Assembly (NCBI GenBank): GCA_021159405.1
Contig: JAGGRX010000162.1
Span: forward strand, 1-20,475
DNA: 20,475 nucleotides
Direction of reading: 5' to 3'
DNA from: Candidatus Bipolaricaulota bacterium
GTDB lineage: Bacteria > Bipolaricaulota > Bipolaricaulia > Bipolaricaulales > Bipolaricaulaceae
The notes beneath the pieces were generated by a model. The model saw nothing but the letters and a program-made list of their open reading frames with translations. It had not been told where the DNA came from and ran no database searches. Positions 7,525 through 14,613 of the stretch are shown one piece after another (the first letter of the stretch is position 1; each line of letters begins with the position of its first letter). A program made the translations under genes and the position numbers.

Positions 7525-8311
7525 GTCCCTCCCTTCCCGGAAGGTAAAACCCGATCGAAAGCGCGCCTTCCTTACAGGCGGTCACGCACTCGCCACACTT
7601 GATGCAGTCAGTGGAGTTGATCTCCTGGTAAGGTTTGAGGCCCATGGGGCAGGCAGAAGCACACACGCCACAGCCAGTGCAGCGGTCGGCCTTGAGCCTA
7701 AGGCCAAACAGGCTCACTCGGCTCAGCAGGGACAAGAGCGCCCCCATGGGGCAAAGGTACCGGCACCAAAACCGGGAGATCAGAACCATCCCCAGGAGGG
7801 TCCCACCCAGGGTGCCCATGTGCACCCAAAACGGCGTGTTGAGCTCGGCGATCCCCAGGCCGAGGTAGGGAAGCGAAGCCTCCAGCCCCCCTACCGGGCA
7901 CAGCTTGCAGAACATGGTGTCCCCGAAGCGCCAAGCCGCTACCGCCGTGCCCAAAAGGATCAGGAACTTCAGGGGTGAGAGGGCCCGGAGGAACCTGACC
8001 TTTCGGAAGGAGAGGAGATCGTTCAGGGTGCCAAACGGACAGAACCAGCCACAGAAGCCCCGCCCCAGGACGAGCCCATACAGGGCGACGATCCCCATCC
8101 AGTAAAACGGAACCGTGCCGTTTATGATCAGGTTCTGCATAAGGCCGATGGGGCAGACCGTCACCGCCAGGGGACAGGCGTAGCAGTGGAGCCCGGGGAA
8201 GATGAGGTGGGTCATCCCGATCCCGGTGAACCCGAGGATCCCCAGGAGGAGCCCCAGCGACTGGGAGCCCCGGCGGAATAGATGCAAACGCCTTTTGCTC
8301 ACTTTTGGCAT
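7463..8311 (-). CDS. NapH-like membrane polyferredoxin (4Fe-4S) protein
   Basis: A 282-aa membrane electron-transfer protein of the NapH/CcoG/YccM-like type. It has about five hydrophobic segments and four Cys-Pro motifs at membrane edges: C43/C46 with C53, C87/C91 (FCGWFCPFG), C135/C138 (FCKLCPVGG) and C183/C187 (FWCRYLCPMG). Two classical [4Fe-4S] motifs follow: C211, C214, C217, C221 and C236, C239, C242, C246. The ATG at 8311 (MPKVSKR) is chosen because it overlaps the upstream stop by 13 nt and precedes the first membrane helix. The frame stays open to 8839, but that part is the antisense-like reading of the thioredoxin gene. Directly downstream of a thioredoxin fusion, it could pass electrons from cytoplasmic ferredoxin or quinol to envelope thiols; this role is inferred. 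Confidence 0.8.
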   Translation of the reverse strand: MPKVSKRRLHLFRRGSQSLGLLLGILGFTGIGMTHLIFPGLHCYACPLAVTVCPIGLMQNLIINGTVPFYWMGIVALYGLVLGRGFCGWFCPFGTLNDLLSFRKVRFLRALSPLKFLILLGTAVAAWRFGDTMFCKLCPVGGLEASLPYLGLGIAELNTPFWVHMGTLGGTLLGMVLISRFWCRYLCPMGALLSLLSRVSLFGLRLKADRCTGCGVCASACPMGLKPYQEINSTDCIKCGECVTACKEGALSIGFYLPGREGRVPVRTSGLASRLNRVFARK

Positions 8312-10395
8312 TTCAGAACCAGGTCCAGGAGCCGGGCCTCCAGGTCGCGGGTGCCGAAGATCACCTGCCCGGTGGCCGGGGCGAAGATGGCCGGCACGAT
8401 CAGGCGCCCGGAACGATACACCCCGGCGGCTTCGGCCCGATCCAGATTCTTCTCCGCATCCACCAGTTCCACATCGATGTTCGGAGAAAGACGGGCGAAC
8501 TCTTGGGCCATGGCGATCGCGAAGGGGCAGGAGTGACACCAAGGGGTGTGGAACACCACCAGCTTCACCGGTCGGGAGAGCTGGGCCAGTGCCTCCCGGG
8601 TGGCGGCAGAAACCTGCGGGACCTCCGGGCGCCCTTCCTCGATCCCCACGCAGGAGGTGCAGAGCACCGCCCCGATGAGCTGAGCCTGCCTGGCTTGCCC
8701 GAGATACACCCCTACCCCTACCGCTGCCCCGGCCACAAGCATGAGGGCGATCCCCAGGGCGGAAGCGCCTTTGCCCAAAACCAACCAGGCCAGCGCCACC
8801 CCCACGCCGAGGAGGACGAGCAGCCACCACGGGTTCCAAGGCCGGCTCGCCGCAGTAGGCTCCTTCCCCACGGCAAGCGTAAGCTCGGCCTCATCGCTCA
8901 TCTGAAAACAGGATTCGCCGATACAGTAATGATAGGTAAGGACGAGCTTCGCCGGATAGTTCCCCTGCGGCGTCCCCTCTGGGACGTGGATGGTCAAGGT
9001 GACGGACCGCTGGCCAAATGCGGGGAGGTTGGCGATGGTTTTCGGTTCGGCCGTGACCCCCTCTGGCAACTCTGCGAGCCGGAGCGTGATCTCCTCCGCG
9101 AGGTAGGGGGAGGTGTTCTCGACTTGCACGGAAACCTCAGTCTCCTCCCCCGGCATGAGCCCCACCTCCGAAGGGAGGGTTAGCTCCAAGATGGACTCAG
9201 GCGGGGCGGTGACCGAAGGGGGTTTGGACGGTGGTGGGGCCTCCTCAGGCTCGGCGAGGAGCTCGGCCACCTTGTCGGCGAGTTCTTCCCCACGTAGATC
9301 CCGGTAGCGGATGATCCCTTCCCGATCGAGGAGGAACGTAGCCGGGATGGCAAACACCCGGTATAGGGCGGCGATTTGGTTGTCCCAGCCCTTGCCGTCA
9401 TAGTACTGGGGCCAGGTTATCCCCTGCTTTTGAAGTTCTGATCGAAGCGCGGACTCGTTTGTGTCCAGGCTGATCCCGATGATCTCAAACCCCCGATCGT
9501 GGTATTTTTTGTAGATCTCCTTCACGTTAGGGAGCTCGGCCATGCACGGTTCGCACCAGGTGGCCCAAAAGTCAAGGAGCACCACCTTGCCTTGGAAGTC
9601 CGAAAGGGAAAGCCGCCGGCCGTCGCGCAAGGTGGTGAAGGTGAAGTCCGGGGCCGGGTGCCCAGGGGTAAGGGGAAGCTTGGGAGGCACGTATTCCGTC
9701 TGCTCAAGCCTCACCCAGCTGCCGGCAGGGCTCACCTGAGCCAGCCGGAAGCTCCGCTCCCCCAAGGTGAAGGCCTCATCGATGGCGAAGTGCTCATGCC
9801 CATCTGCATCTCCATAGATGGTGCCGTCTGCGTCCACATCTACGGCGTAAAAGTCCCCTTCTGTCCCAAATACACCGTTGATGTCCCCGTCCACTAACAC
9901 TAGGGTGTGGCCTTGGCCATCCGAGTTGATGGTTCCGATGCGGGGGGCGCCGCCGATGAGGTAGATGTACCCGCGCCCCTCGGGCCAGAGCAAGCCCAGG
10001 GGGTATGTATAGCTTTCGCCGTCTACCTCGGCGGTAAGTTCCACCTGCCATAGGTAGTAACCGTCCCCCCTTTCGCCCGAGAGAAGCTCATCGCCCGTGA
10101 TCGCATCATCGCGGTTCTGATCCAGCCACAGCCCGGGGGCTCCGGTCTTGCTTACCCCCAGAACCAGGGCATAGCGGGCGCTTCCAAGGCTGAGGTCCCC
10201 CCACAGCCGCATGGGGAGGGCCGGTCCCTGGTAGTCAACGTCCCTATCCAGCGTGGGGTGGAGGCGGAAGGGGAGAGCGGGCTTGGCCCAATCCCCTACA
10301 GCTTGTGGGTCGACCGGAGTCAGCCGAATCTCCTGAGCGGAGGAGGAGAGCGCCACTCCCAATGCCAGGAGGAAGATCACAAAGCTGCGCTTCAT
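8299..10395 (-). CDS. Two-thioredoxin membrane fusion (TlpA-like domain + C-terminal thioredoxin)
   Basis: A 698-aa modular protein. Signal peptide residues 1-20. Residues 21-240 are an unrecognised beta-rich domain with a textbook EF-hand/dockerin-like Ca loop at 92-103 (DQNRDDAITGDE) and two weaker Asp-rich repeats. Residues about 245-380 are a TlpA/ResA-like thioredoxin with W280-C281-E-P-C284 and the cis-Pro stretch AIPATFLLD. Residues about 405-512 are an Ig/NEW3-like domain with a Cys pair C491/C496, reminiscent of the DsbD alpha domain. Two helices (about 523-540 and 546-565) are followed by C579-T-S-C582 and a second thioredoxin with W619-C620-H-S-C623. With two helices, both thioredoxin domains should face outward. 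The start overlaps the gltX stop as ATGA. Likely an envelope thiol-disulfide enzyme; partners unknown. Confidence 0.8.
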   Translation of the reverse strand: MKRSFVIFLLALGVALSSSAQEIRLTPVDPQAVGDWAKPALPFRLHPTLDRDVDYQGPALPMRLWGDLSLGSARYALVLGVSKTGAPGLWLDQNRDDAITGDELLSGERGDGYYLWQVELTAEVDGESYTYPLGLLWPEGRGYIYLIGGAPRIGTINSDGQGHTLVLVDGDINGVFGTEGDFYAVDVDADGTIYGDADGHEHFAIDEAFTLGERSFRLAQVSPAGSWVRLEQTEYVPPKLPLTPGHPAPDFTFTTLRDGRRLSLSDFQGKVVLLDFWATWCEPCMAELPNVKEIYKKYHDRGFEIIGISLDTNESALRSELQKQGITWPQYYDGKGWDNQIAALYRVFAIPATFLLDREGIIRYRDLRGEELADKVAELLAEPEEAPPPSKPPSVTAPPESILELTLPSEVGLMPGEETEVSVQVENTSPYLAEEITLRLAELPEGVTAEPKTIANLPAFGQRSVTLTIHVPEGTPQGNYPAKLVLTYHYCIGESCFQMSDEAELTLAVGKEPTAASRPWNPWWLLVLLGVGVALAWLVLGKGASALGIALMLVAGAAVGVGVYLGQARQAQLIGAVLCTSCVGIEEGRPEVPQVSAATREALAQLSRPVKLVVFHTPWCHSCPFAIAMAQEFARLSPNIDVELVDAEKNLDRAEAAGVYRSGRLIVPAIFAPATGQVIFGTRDLEARLLDLVLKCQK

Positions 10396-11702
10396 CTGGC
10401 TCCTTTCCTCGCGTCCTCAGCCGCTTTTCTCAGGCGGGCCAGGGCGAGCTCCCGGCCGGCGAGTGAGATCACGTCGAACAGCCCGGGGCTGACCGTCCTG
10501 CCAGTGATGGCTACTCGGATGGCCTGGGCCACCGCCTTGAGCGGAAGCCCCAGCTCGGCCAGGGCCCCCCGCAGGGCCTGCTCCACGGCCTCGGGGGTGA
10601 ACTCCTGGCAGCCCTCTAAGGCTTCCGCGATCTTCAACAGGGGCCCTGCGAGCTCGGGCGCAAGTAGCCCCTTCGCTTCCTCCGGCCAAGGGAGCTCTCC
10701 GGGAAACAGGAACCGAGCCGCATGCGCCATGTCCACCAGGGTCTTGTTCCGCTCCCTGAGGAGCTCCGCCGCCCGCCGGAGCCGAGCTTCGCCCAGGGCC
10801 TCCACCTCCTCCTGGGAGGCAATCCCCTCCTGCACGATGTACTCGGAAAGAAGCCTGGCGAGCCTCCCCAGCTCGGCCCGCCTTAGCCACTCGTGGTTGA
10901 TCCACAGGAGCTTTGCCTCATCGAACACCGCCGCGGACTTCCCCACGCCGTCGAGGTCAAACAGCTCTACGAGTTCCTCCCGGGAGAAGATCTCCTGATC
11001 CCCATGCGACCAGCCCAAACGGGCGAAGAAGTTTATCAGGGCTTCCGGGAGGAACCCTCGCCGGCGGTACTCGAGCACCGACACCGCCCCGTGGCGCTTG
11101 GAGAGCTTGGTCTTGTCCGGCCCCAGGATCATGGGCAGGTGCGCGAATTTCGGCGGCTCCCGGCCCAGCGCCTGGTAGATCAAAAGCTGTTTGGGGGTGT
11201 TGTTCAGGTGGTCGTCCCCCCGGATGACATGGGTGATCCCCATGTCGGAGTCGTCCACCACGCAGGCGAAGTTGTAGGTGGGGGTCCCGTCGGAGCGCAG
11301 GATCACCAGGTCCTTGAGTTCGGAGTTCTTGAACTTTACCCGTCCTAAAAGCAGGTCCTCCACCACGGTTGTACCAGTCTTGGGGATGCGAAACCACACT
11401 GCCCCTTCGTGTTCGTAAGCCAACCCCTTGCGCAGGAGCTCCTCCGCCGCTCGCCGGTGGACCTCAAGCCGATCCGTCTGCCGGTAAAACTCATCCCAAG
11501 TGAGCCCAAGCCAAGAGAGCGAGTCCAGGATCTGCTGGATCGCCTCCTCGGTGGAGCGGGTGCGATCCGTGTCCTCAATCCTGAGGATGAACGTCCCGCC
11601 GTGATGGCGGGAAAACAGCCAGTTGAACAGCGCGGTCCTGGCGCCCCCAACGTGGAGATACCCTGTTGGACTTGGAGCGAAACGAACCCTTACCTCCGCC
11701 AT
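10392..11702 (-). CDS. gltX: Glutamyl-tRNA synthetase
   Basis: Class I aminoacyl-tRNA synthetase charging tRNA-Glu; cytoplasmic, 436 aa, somewhat shorter than the typical 465-490. The HIGH signature is PSPTGYLHVGG (H17-V-G-G20), and the KMSKS equivalent is DKTKLSKRHG. The conserved IEDTDR and EEFYRQTDR-type segments are present. The start is the ATG at 11702 (MAEVRVRF), where the family begins; the frame extends about 58 codons further upstream but those residues are not GluRS-like and cross the promoter. No ribosome site precedes the ATG, and a -10 box ends 8 nt before it, so the message is probably leaderless. First gene of an operon with the thioredoxin fusion, polyferredoxin and uppP genes. 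Glu versus dual Glu/Gln specificity cannot be judged. Confidence 0.95.
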   Translation of the reverse strand: MAEVRVRFAPSPTGYLHVGGARTALFNWLFSRHHGGTFILRIEDTDRTRSTEEAIQQILDSLSWLGLTWDEFYRQTDRLEVHRRAAEELLRKGLAYEHEGAVWFRIPKTGTTVVEDLLLGRVKFKNSELKDLVILRSDGTPTYNFACVVDDSDMGITHVIRGDDHLNNTPKQLLIYQALGREPPKFAHLPMILGPDKTKLSKRHGAVSVLEYRRRGFLPEALINFFARLGWSHGDQEIFSREELVELFDLDGVGKSAAVFDEAKLLWINHEWLRRAELGRLARLLSEYIVQEGIASQEEVEALGEARLRRAAELLRERNKTLVDMAHAARFLFPGELPWPEEAKGLLAPELAGPLLKIAEALEGCQEFTPEAVEQALRGALAELGLPLKAVAQAIRVAITGRTVSPGLFDVISLAGRELALARLRKAAEDARKGAR

Positions 11703-11710
11703 GGAGAGGC

Positions 11711-11739
11711 ATTGTAACGGTGATCCCTGGCCGCCCCAA
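11711..11739 (-). promoter_or_regulatory. Promoter of the gltX operon (leaderless)
   Basis: Reading the minus strand, TTGGGG (11739-11734), a 17-bp spacer, then TACAAT (11716-11711). Eight bases separate the -10 box from the gltX ATG, so transcription should start at or within 1-2 nt of the start codon. Assignment is from sequence only. Confidence 0.55.
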
Positions 11740-11745
11740 GGGCTT

Positions 11746-11774
11746 TTGTCCCGTCCCATGGCAGGGGCTAATAT
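11746..11774 (+). promoter_or_regulatory. Promoter of the RAM-domain gene / argF unit
   Basis: TTGTCC (11746-11751), a 17-bp spacer, then TAATAT (11769-11774), each 4/6 to the sigma-70 consensus. It leaves a short leader with AGGAGG at 11784-11789, 5 nt before the ATG at 11795. The promoter is back-to-back with that of gltX; the two -35 boxes lie within 18 bp of each other. Confidence 0.5.
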
Positions 11775-11794
11775 GCTCATGAAAGGAGGCGAAA

Positions 11795-12055
11795 ATGGCA
11801 GTTGCCGCGTACGTGCTGATTCGCTGCCGTGGTGGAAAAGAGGACAAGGTAGCCAAGGAAATCCACAGCAAACCACACGTGAAGCGCGTGGATACCGTGT
11901 TCGGGGACTACGACATCATCGCGTACCTCGAATTCGAAGAGCTTTCGTCTTCCTTCTCCGTGGCGGAGCTCAACCGCATCGTCACCGAGGAGATCCGGAA
12001 GGTGGACGGGGTGTCCTCTACCAGCACCCACATCGTCACCACCAAGTATCCTTAG
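11795..12055 (+). CDS. Stand-alone Lrp/AsnC effector-binding (RAM) domain protein
   Basis: An 86-aa cytoplasmic protein consisting only of the C-terminal alpha/beta effector-binding domain of Lrp/AsnC regulators. Typical features are AAYVLIRC, the central VFGDYDIIAYLEF and the final TSTHIVTTKYP. The N-terminal DNA-binding helix-turn-helix is absent, so it probably does not bind DNA by itself; stand-alone RAM proteins form ring-like oligomers and bind amino acids. AGGAGG precedes the ATG by 5 nt. It lies 9 nt upstream of argF in the same unit, which suggests sensing of arginine, ornithine or another amino acid connected to argF. That link is inference. Confidence 0.8.
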   Translation: MAVAAYVLIRCRGGKEDKVAKEIHSKPHVKRVDTVFGDYDIIAYLEFEELSSSFSVAELNRIVTEEIRKVDGVSSTSTHIVTTKYP

Positions 12056-12064
12056 GGGGGAGAG

Positions 12065-12976
12065 ATGAAGCGAGACCTTGTTTCCCTTTCCGACTGGAGC
12101 AGCGAGGAGATCTGGGAGGTACTGGAGCTTGCCGCCCACCTCAAGCGAGAGCTGCGGGCGGGGGTGGATCATCGGCACATCCTGGCCGGAAAGACGTTGG
12201 CCATGGTGTTCCAAAAGCCCTCCCTTAGGACCCGCGTCTCGTTTGAGACCGGGATGACCCAGCTTGGAGGCCACGCCATCTACCTGGGCCCGGAGGATAT
12301 CAAGCTCGGCAAACGCGAGACCACTGAGGACATCGCGATAGTCCTTTCCCGCTACGTGGACGGGATCATGGCGCGGGTGTTCGAACACGAGATCGTGGAG
12401 GAGCTGGCCCGGTTCGCCACCGTCCCGGTGATAAACGGCCTTTCGGACCTCCTCCACCCCTGCCAGGCCCTGGGGGACATGCTGACGATCTGGGAGAAGC
12501 GGCGGCGCCTCGAGGGCCTTACCCTCGCCTTCATCGGGGATGGAAACAACGTGGCCCACTCCCTGATCCACGCCTGCGCTCGCCTTGGCCTTTCCTTCCG
12601 CATCGCCTGCCCTGAAGGGTACGAGCCGGACGAGGCGATCGTGGCCTGGGCAAGGGACCAAGGGGCGGAGGTGAAGATCTTGCGGGAGCCGAAGGAGGCG
12701 GCCCGGGGGGCGGACGTCCTCTACACCGACGTGTGGGCATCCATGGGCGAGGAGGCCATCGCGGAGAAGAAAAGGCACGCTTTTTCAGGCTACACCATCG
12801 ACCAGGACCTGATCGAGCAGGCGAATCCCGGGGCGCTGGTGATGCACTGCCTGCCCGCCCACTACGGCGAAGAGATCACCTACGAAGCCGCACGGAGCCC
12901 CAGCTCCGTCATCTTCGACCAAGCTGAAAACAGACTCCATGCCCAAAAGGCCGTCCTCGCCCTCCTTCTCAGCTAA
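12065..12976 (+). CDS. argF: Ornithine carbamoyltransferase
   Basis: Transfers the carbamoyl group from carbamoyl phosphate to ornithine to give citrulline in arginine synthesis, or the reverse in catabolism; cytoplasmic, 303 aa. The carbamoyl-phosphate loop is KPSLRTR (about residues 51-57), followed by HPCQALGD (about 130). Ornithine-side motifs are GDGNNVAHSL, TDVWASMGEE and MHCLPAH. The SMG and HCLPA sequences fit ornithine rather than aspartate carbamoyltransferase. SLRTR replaces the common STRTR, a minor variation. A strong purine-rich ribosome site (AGGGGGGAGAG) directly precedes the ATG. No other arg genes are adjacent, so anabolic versus catabolic use cannot be decided. Confidence 0.93.
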   Translation: MKRDLVSLSDWSSEEIWEVLELAAHLKRELRAGVDHRHILAGKTLAMVFQKPSLRTRVSFETGMTQLGGHAIYLGPEDIKLGKRETTEDIAIVLSRYVDGIMARVFEHEIVEELARFATVPVINGLSDLLHPCQALGDMLTIWEKRRRLEGLTLAFIGDGNNVAHSLIHACARLGLSFRIACPEGYEPDEAIVAWARDQGAEVKILREPKEAARGADVLYTDVWASMGEEAIAEKKRHAFSGYTIDQDLIEQANPGALVMHCLPAHYGEEITYEAARSPSSVIFDQAENRLHAQKAVLALLLS

Positions 12977-12999
12977 AGGGGCAAAGGGAGGTGATGCGG

Positions 13000-13557
13000 A
13001 TGAAGGCGAGGAGTTTCCTTGCCCTCCTTCTCCTTTCTCTGCTCCTGATCCCGGCCTGTAGGCAGAAGGAAGGGGCCCCTGAACCCAAGGCCACTGAGGG
13101 CTTCATCTTGACCAGCACGGCCTTCGAAGAGGGGAAGAGGATCCCTACCCGATACACCTGCGATGGGGAGGACCTTTCGCCGCCCCTTTCCTGGAAGGGA
13201 ATCCCGGAGGGGGCCCGGAGCCTCGCCCTGGTGGTGGAGGACCCCGACGCCCCGCGGGGGACATTCGTCCACTGGGTCATCTACAACATTCCGCCGGGGC
13301 TCTCAGGCCTACCCGAGGGCGTGCCCCGGCAGGGAAAGCTCGAGAACGGTGCCCTTCAGGGGGTAAACGACTTCGGGGTGATCGGCTACCGCGGGCCATG
13401 CCCCCCTCCCGGGAAGCCGCACCGCTACTCCTTCATCCTGCGTGCCTTGGACACGAAGCTATCCCTTGGGCCAGGGGCAACCCGGGCGGAACTCGAGGAA
13501 GCCATCAAGGGCCATGTCCTCGGCGAGGCGAAACTCATGGGAACATACGGCCGCTGA
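13000..13557 (+). CDS. YbhB/YbcL-type PEBP family lipoprotein
   Basis: A 185-aa protein of the phosphatidylethanolamine-binding-protein (Raf kinase inhibitor-like) family. The ATG at 13000 is preferred: GGGAGG lies 8 nt upstream, whereas the in-frame GTG at 12991 and ATG at 12994 overlap or crowd that site. The signal peptide MKARSFLALLLLSLLLIPAC ends in an acceptable lipobox, so the protein is probably membrane-anchored outside the cytoplasm. Family signatures are DGEDLSPPLSW, DPDAPRGTFVHWVIYNIP and GYRGPCPPPGKPHRYSF, which make the anion-binding pocket. The bacterial members have no settled function. Separated from argF by a 23-bp gap, possibly the end of that unit. Confidence 0.88.
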   Translation: MKARSFLALLLLSLLLIPACRQKEGAPEPKATEGFILTSTAFEEGKRIPTRYTCDGEDLSPPLSWKGIPEGARSLALVVEDPDAPRGTFVHWVIYNIPPGLSGLPEGVPRQGKLENGALQGVNDFGVIGYRGPCPPPGKPHRYSFILRALDTKLSLGPGATRAELEEAIKGHVLGEAKLMGTYGR

Positions 13558-13570
13558 ACCCCCTCCTGTC

Positions 13571-13608
13571 ATCCCACGGAAGCGGTTATGTCTCTTGCCG
13601 CTTGGGAT
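13571..13608 (+). terminator. Imperfect hairpin after the PEBP gene
   Basis: ATCCC (13571-13575) and AAGCGG (13580-13585) pair with CCGCTT (13598-13603) and GGGAT (13604-13608), with a 4-nt bulge (ACGG) on one side and a 12-nt loop. It begins 13 nt after the stop codon at 13557. No T-run follows, so it is terminator-like in position only. Confidence 0.35.
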
Positions 13609-13627
13609 CGCGCGGCTGGAGTAGAGA

Positions 13628-13768
13628 TCAATTCTTGAATTGCAGGATCTTTACCGTAGCTCCCTTTGACGAGGTGGCGATGGTGTAGGCAGTGGAGGGG
13701 GTCACGATCTCTTGGCCTACTACACTATTTAGCTGACCACGGTCATCTTTAGAATTGATGTTTCTCAT
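13628..13768 (-). CDS. Possible small orphan protein, 46 aa (or gene remnant)
   Basis: An ATG-started frame of 46 codons on the minus strand between the PEBP gene and the hydrogenase operon. Its predicted product begins MRNINSKDDRGQ and ends GATVKILQFKN. The second half is rich in Thr, Ser, Val and Ile in an alternating pattern suggestive of beta strands, and codon choices there are mostly GC-ending. No ribosome site or promoter is visible before the ATG, and a stop lies three codons upstream. It could be a small unknown protein, the tail of a decayed gene, or chance. Confidence 0.25.
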   Translation of the reverse strand: MRNINSKDDRGQLNSVVGQEIVTPSTAYTIATSSKGATVKILQFKN

Positions 13769-13796
13769 GATCGTGGGTCAAGTTGTGGCTGGAGAC

Positions 13797-13826
13797 TTGC
13801 CAAGCGCTCCTGGTTTGTTGTATATT
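13797..13826 (+). promoter_or_regulatory. Promoter of the Mbh hydrogenase operon (leaderless)
   Basis: TTGCCA (13797-13802, 5/6 to TTGACA), an 18-bp spacer, then TATATT (13821-13826, 5/6). Eight bases lie between the -10 box and the ATG at 13835, and no ribosome site is present. Transcription is predicted to start at the initiation codon. It is the strongest promoter-like sequence I found in the window. Confidence 0.6.
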
Positions 13827-13834
13827 CGCCCGTC

Positions 13835-14350
13835 ATGCGTAAGGTAGCCGCGTGGATAGTGACGGCCGCGTTCGCGCTGGTCGTTTATTTATTGCTTGTG
13901 CTGTGGAGCGGCTCCATCGGACTTTGGTCTTCGTCAGAGCTCATCGCCGGGGGGGTGCTTTCCGCCCTGGTCGGCCTTGTCGCCGGGCGCCTCCTTTGGG
14001 AGCGGGGCGGCTGGAGGATGCTTCAGCCCCACCGGTGGCTTTTGTTCCTCTTCTACCTCATCGGCCCCTTCTTTTTGGCCATGGCCAGGGCCAACTTGGA
14101 CGTGGCCTACCGGGTGATCACCGGCCGCGTCCGCCCTGGGATCGTCAGGTTCAACCCCGGGCTTAGGACCGACCTTGCGCGTACCGTGCTCGCCAACTCC
14201 ATCACCCTCACCCCCGGCACCTTGACCGTGGATGTGGACGACGAGTCCGGTGAGTTTTACGTCCACTGGATCAATGTGAAGAGGGAGGAGCCGCGGCCCG
14301 AGGACGTGTGTGGGCCCTTCCCCACCTGGGCGAGGAGGATCGCGGAATGA
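13835..14350 (+). CDS. mbhA: MrpE/MbhA-like subunit of Mrp-linked hydrogenase
   Basis: First gene of the operon; 171 aa, homologous to MrpE/MnhE and in the place of mbhA. Two or three membrane helices (about 7-27, 35-55 and 65-85) are followed by a cytoplasmic domain containing ANSITLTPGTLTVDVDD, the family signature. MrpE-type subunits belong to the Na+/H+ antiporter half of the complex and are thought to stabilise it rather than conduct ions. The ATG at 13835 has no ribosome site and lies directly downstream of the promoter. Its stop overlaps the next start as ATGA. Confidence 0.9.
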   Translation: MRKVAAWIVTAAFALVVYLLLVLWSGSIGLWSSSELIAGGVLSALVGLVAGRLLWERGGWRMLQPHRWLLFLFYLIGPFFLAMARANLDVAYRVITGRVRPGIVRFNPGLRTDLARTVLANSITLTPGTLTVDVDDESGEFYVHWINVKREEPRPEDVCGPFPTWARRIAE

Positions 14351-14613
14351 TCGCGGAGCTCTCTTTCGGGGTGGCGGCGGCGGTGTTGCTCGCCTTCATG
14401 TGTGTTTCCATGCTCAGGCTTGCCATCGGCCCCACCGCCGCTGATCGGGCGGTAGCCCTGGACACGATAAACACCCTGGTGGTCACCACCATGGTGCTTC
14501 TGGGGGCCGCCTTCGGACAGGTGATATACGTAGATGTGGCCATCGTATATGCCCTGCTCTCCTTCGTAGGGACGCTTTACATCGCCCGCTACCTGGAAGG
14601 GGGGCTTAAGTGA
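14347..14613 (+). CDS. mbhB: MrpF/MbhB-like subunit
   Basis: An 88-aa protein with three membrane helices, homologous to MrpF/MnhF. The family motif RLAIGPTAADRAVALD after the first helix contains the conserved Asp proposed to take part in Na+ handling. The start is the ATG at 14347, which shares ATGA with the end of the MrpE gene; the frame is open 13 codons upstream but that portion is soluble and unlike the family. Cotranslated with its neighbours. Confidence 0.9.
   Translation: MIAELSFGVAAAVLLAFMCVSMLRLAIGPTAADRAVALDTINTLVVTTMVLLGAAFGQVIYVDVAIVYALLSFVGTLYIARYLEGGLK

Larger units (their letters stand above)
13558..13834. other. 277-bp intergenic region with inverted repeats
   Basis: Visibly lower in GC than its surroundings. 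It separates the PEBP gene from the hydrogenase operon. It contains an imperfect hairpin at 13571-13608, the near-palindrome CAATTC-TT-GAATTG at 13629-13642, TGACC-AC-GGTCA at 13734-13745, a possible minus-strand ORF at 13628-13768 and the promoter at 13797-13826. The two small palindromes could be regulator sites for the hydrogenase operon, or chance. Confidence 0.5.

Noticed and set aside
8312..8839. N-terminal extension of the polyferredoxin gene
   Set aside because: The upstream part lies inside the thioredoxin gene in another frame and is Arg/Gly/Pro-rich; the ATG at 8311 directly precedes the first conserved helix.
11703..11876. N-terminal extension of gltX
   Set aside because: GluRS normally begins just before the PSPTG motif; the extension crosses both divergent promoters and has no family similarity.
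11777..12778. 333-codon minus-strand frame opposite the RAM gene and argF
   Set aside because: Antisense shadow of a clear carbamoyltransferase gene in GC-rich DNA; no recognisable domain.
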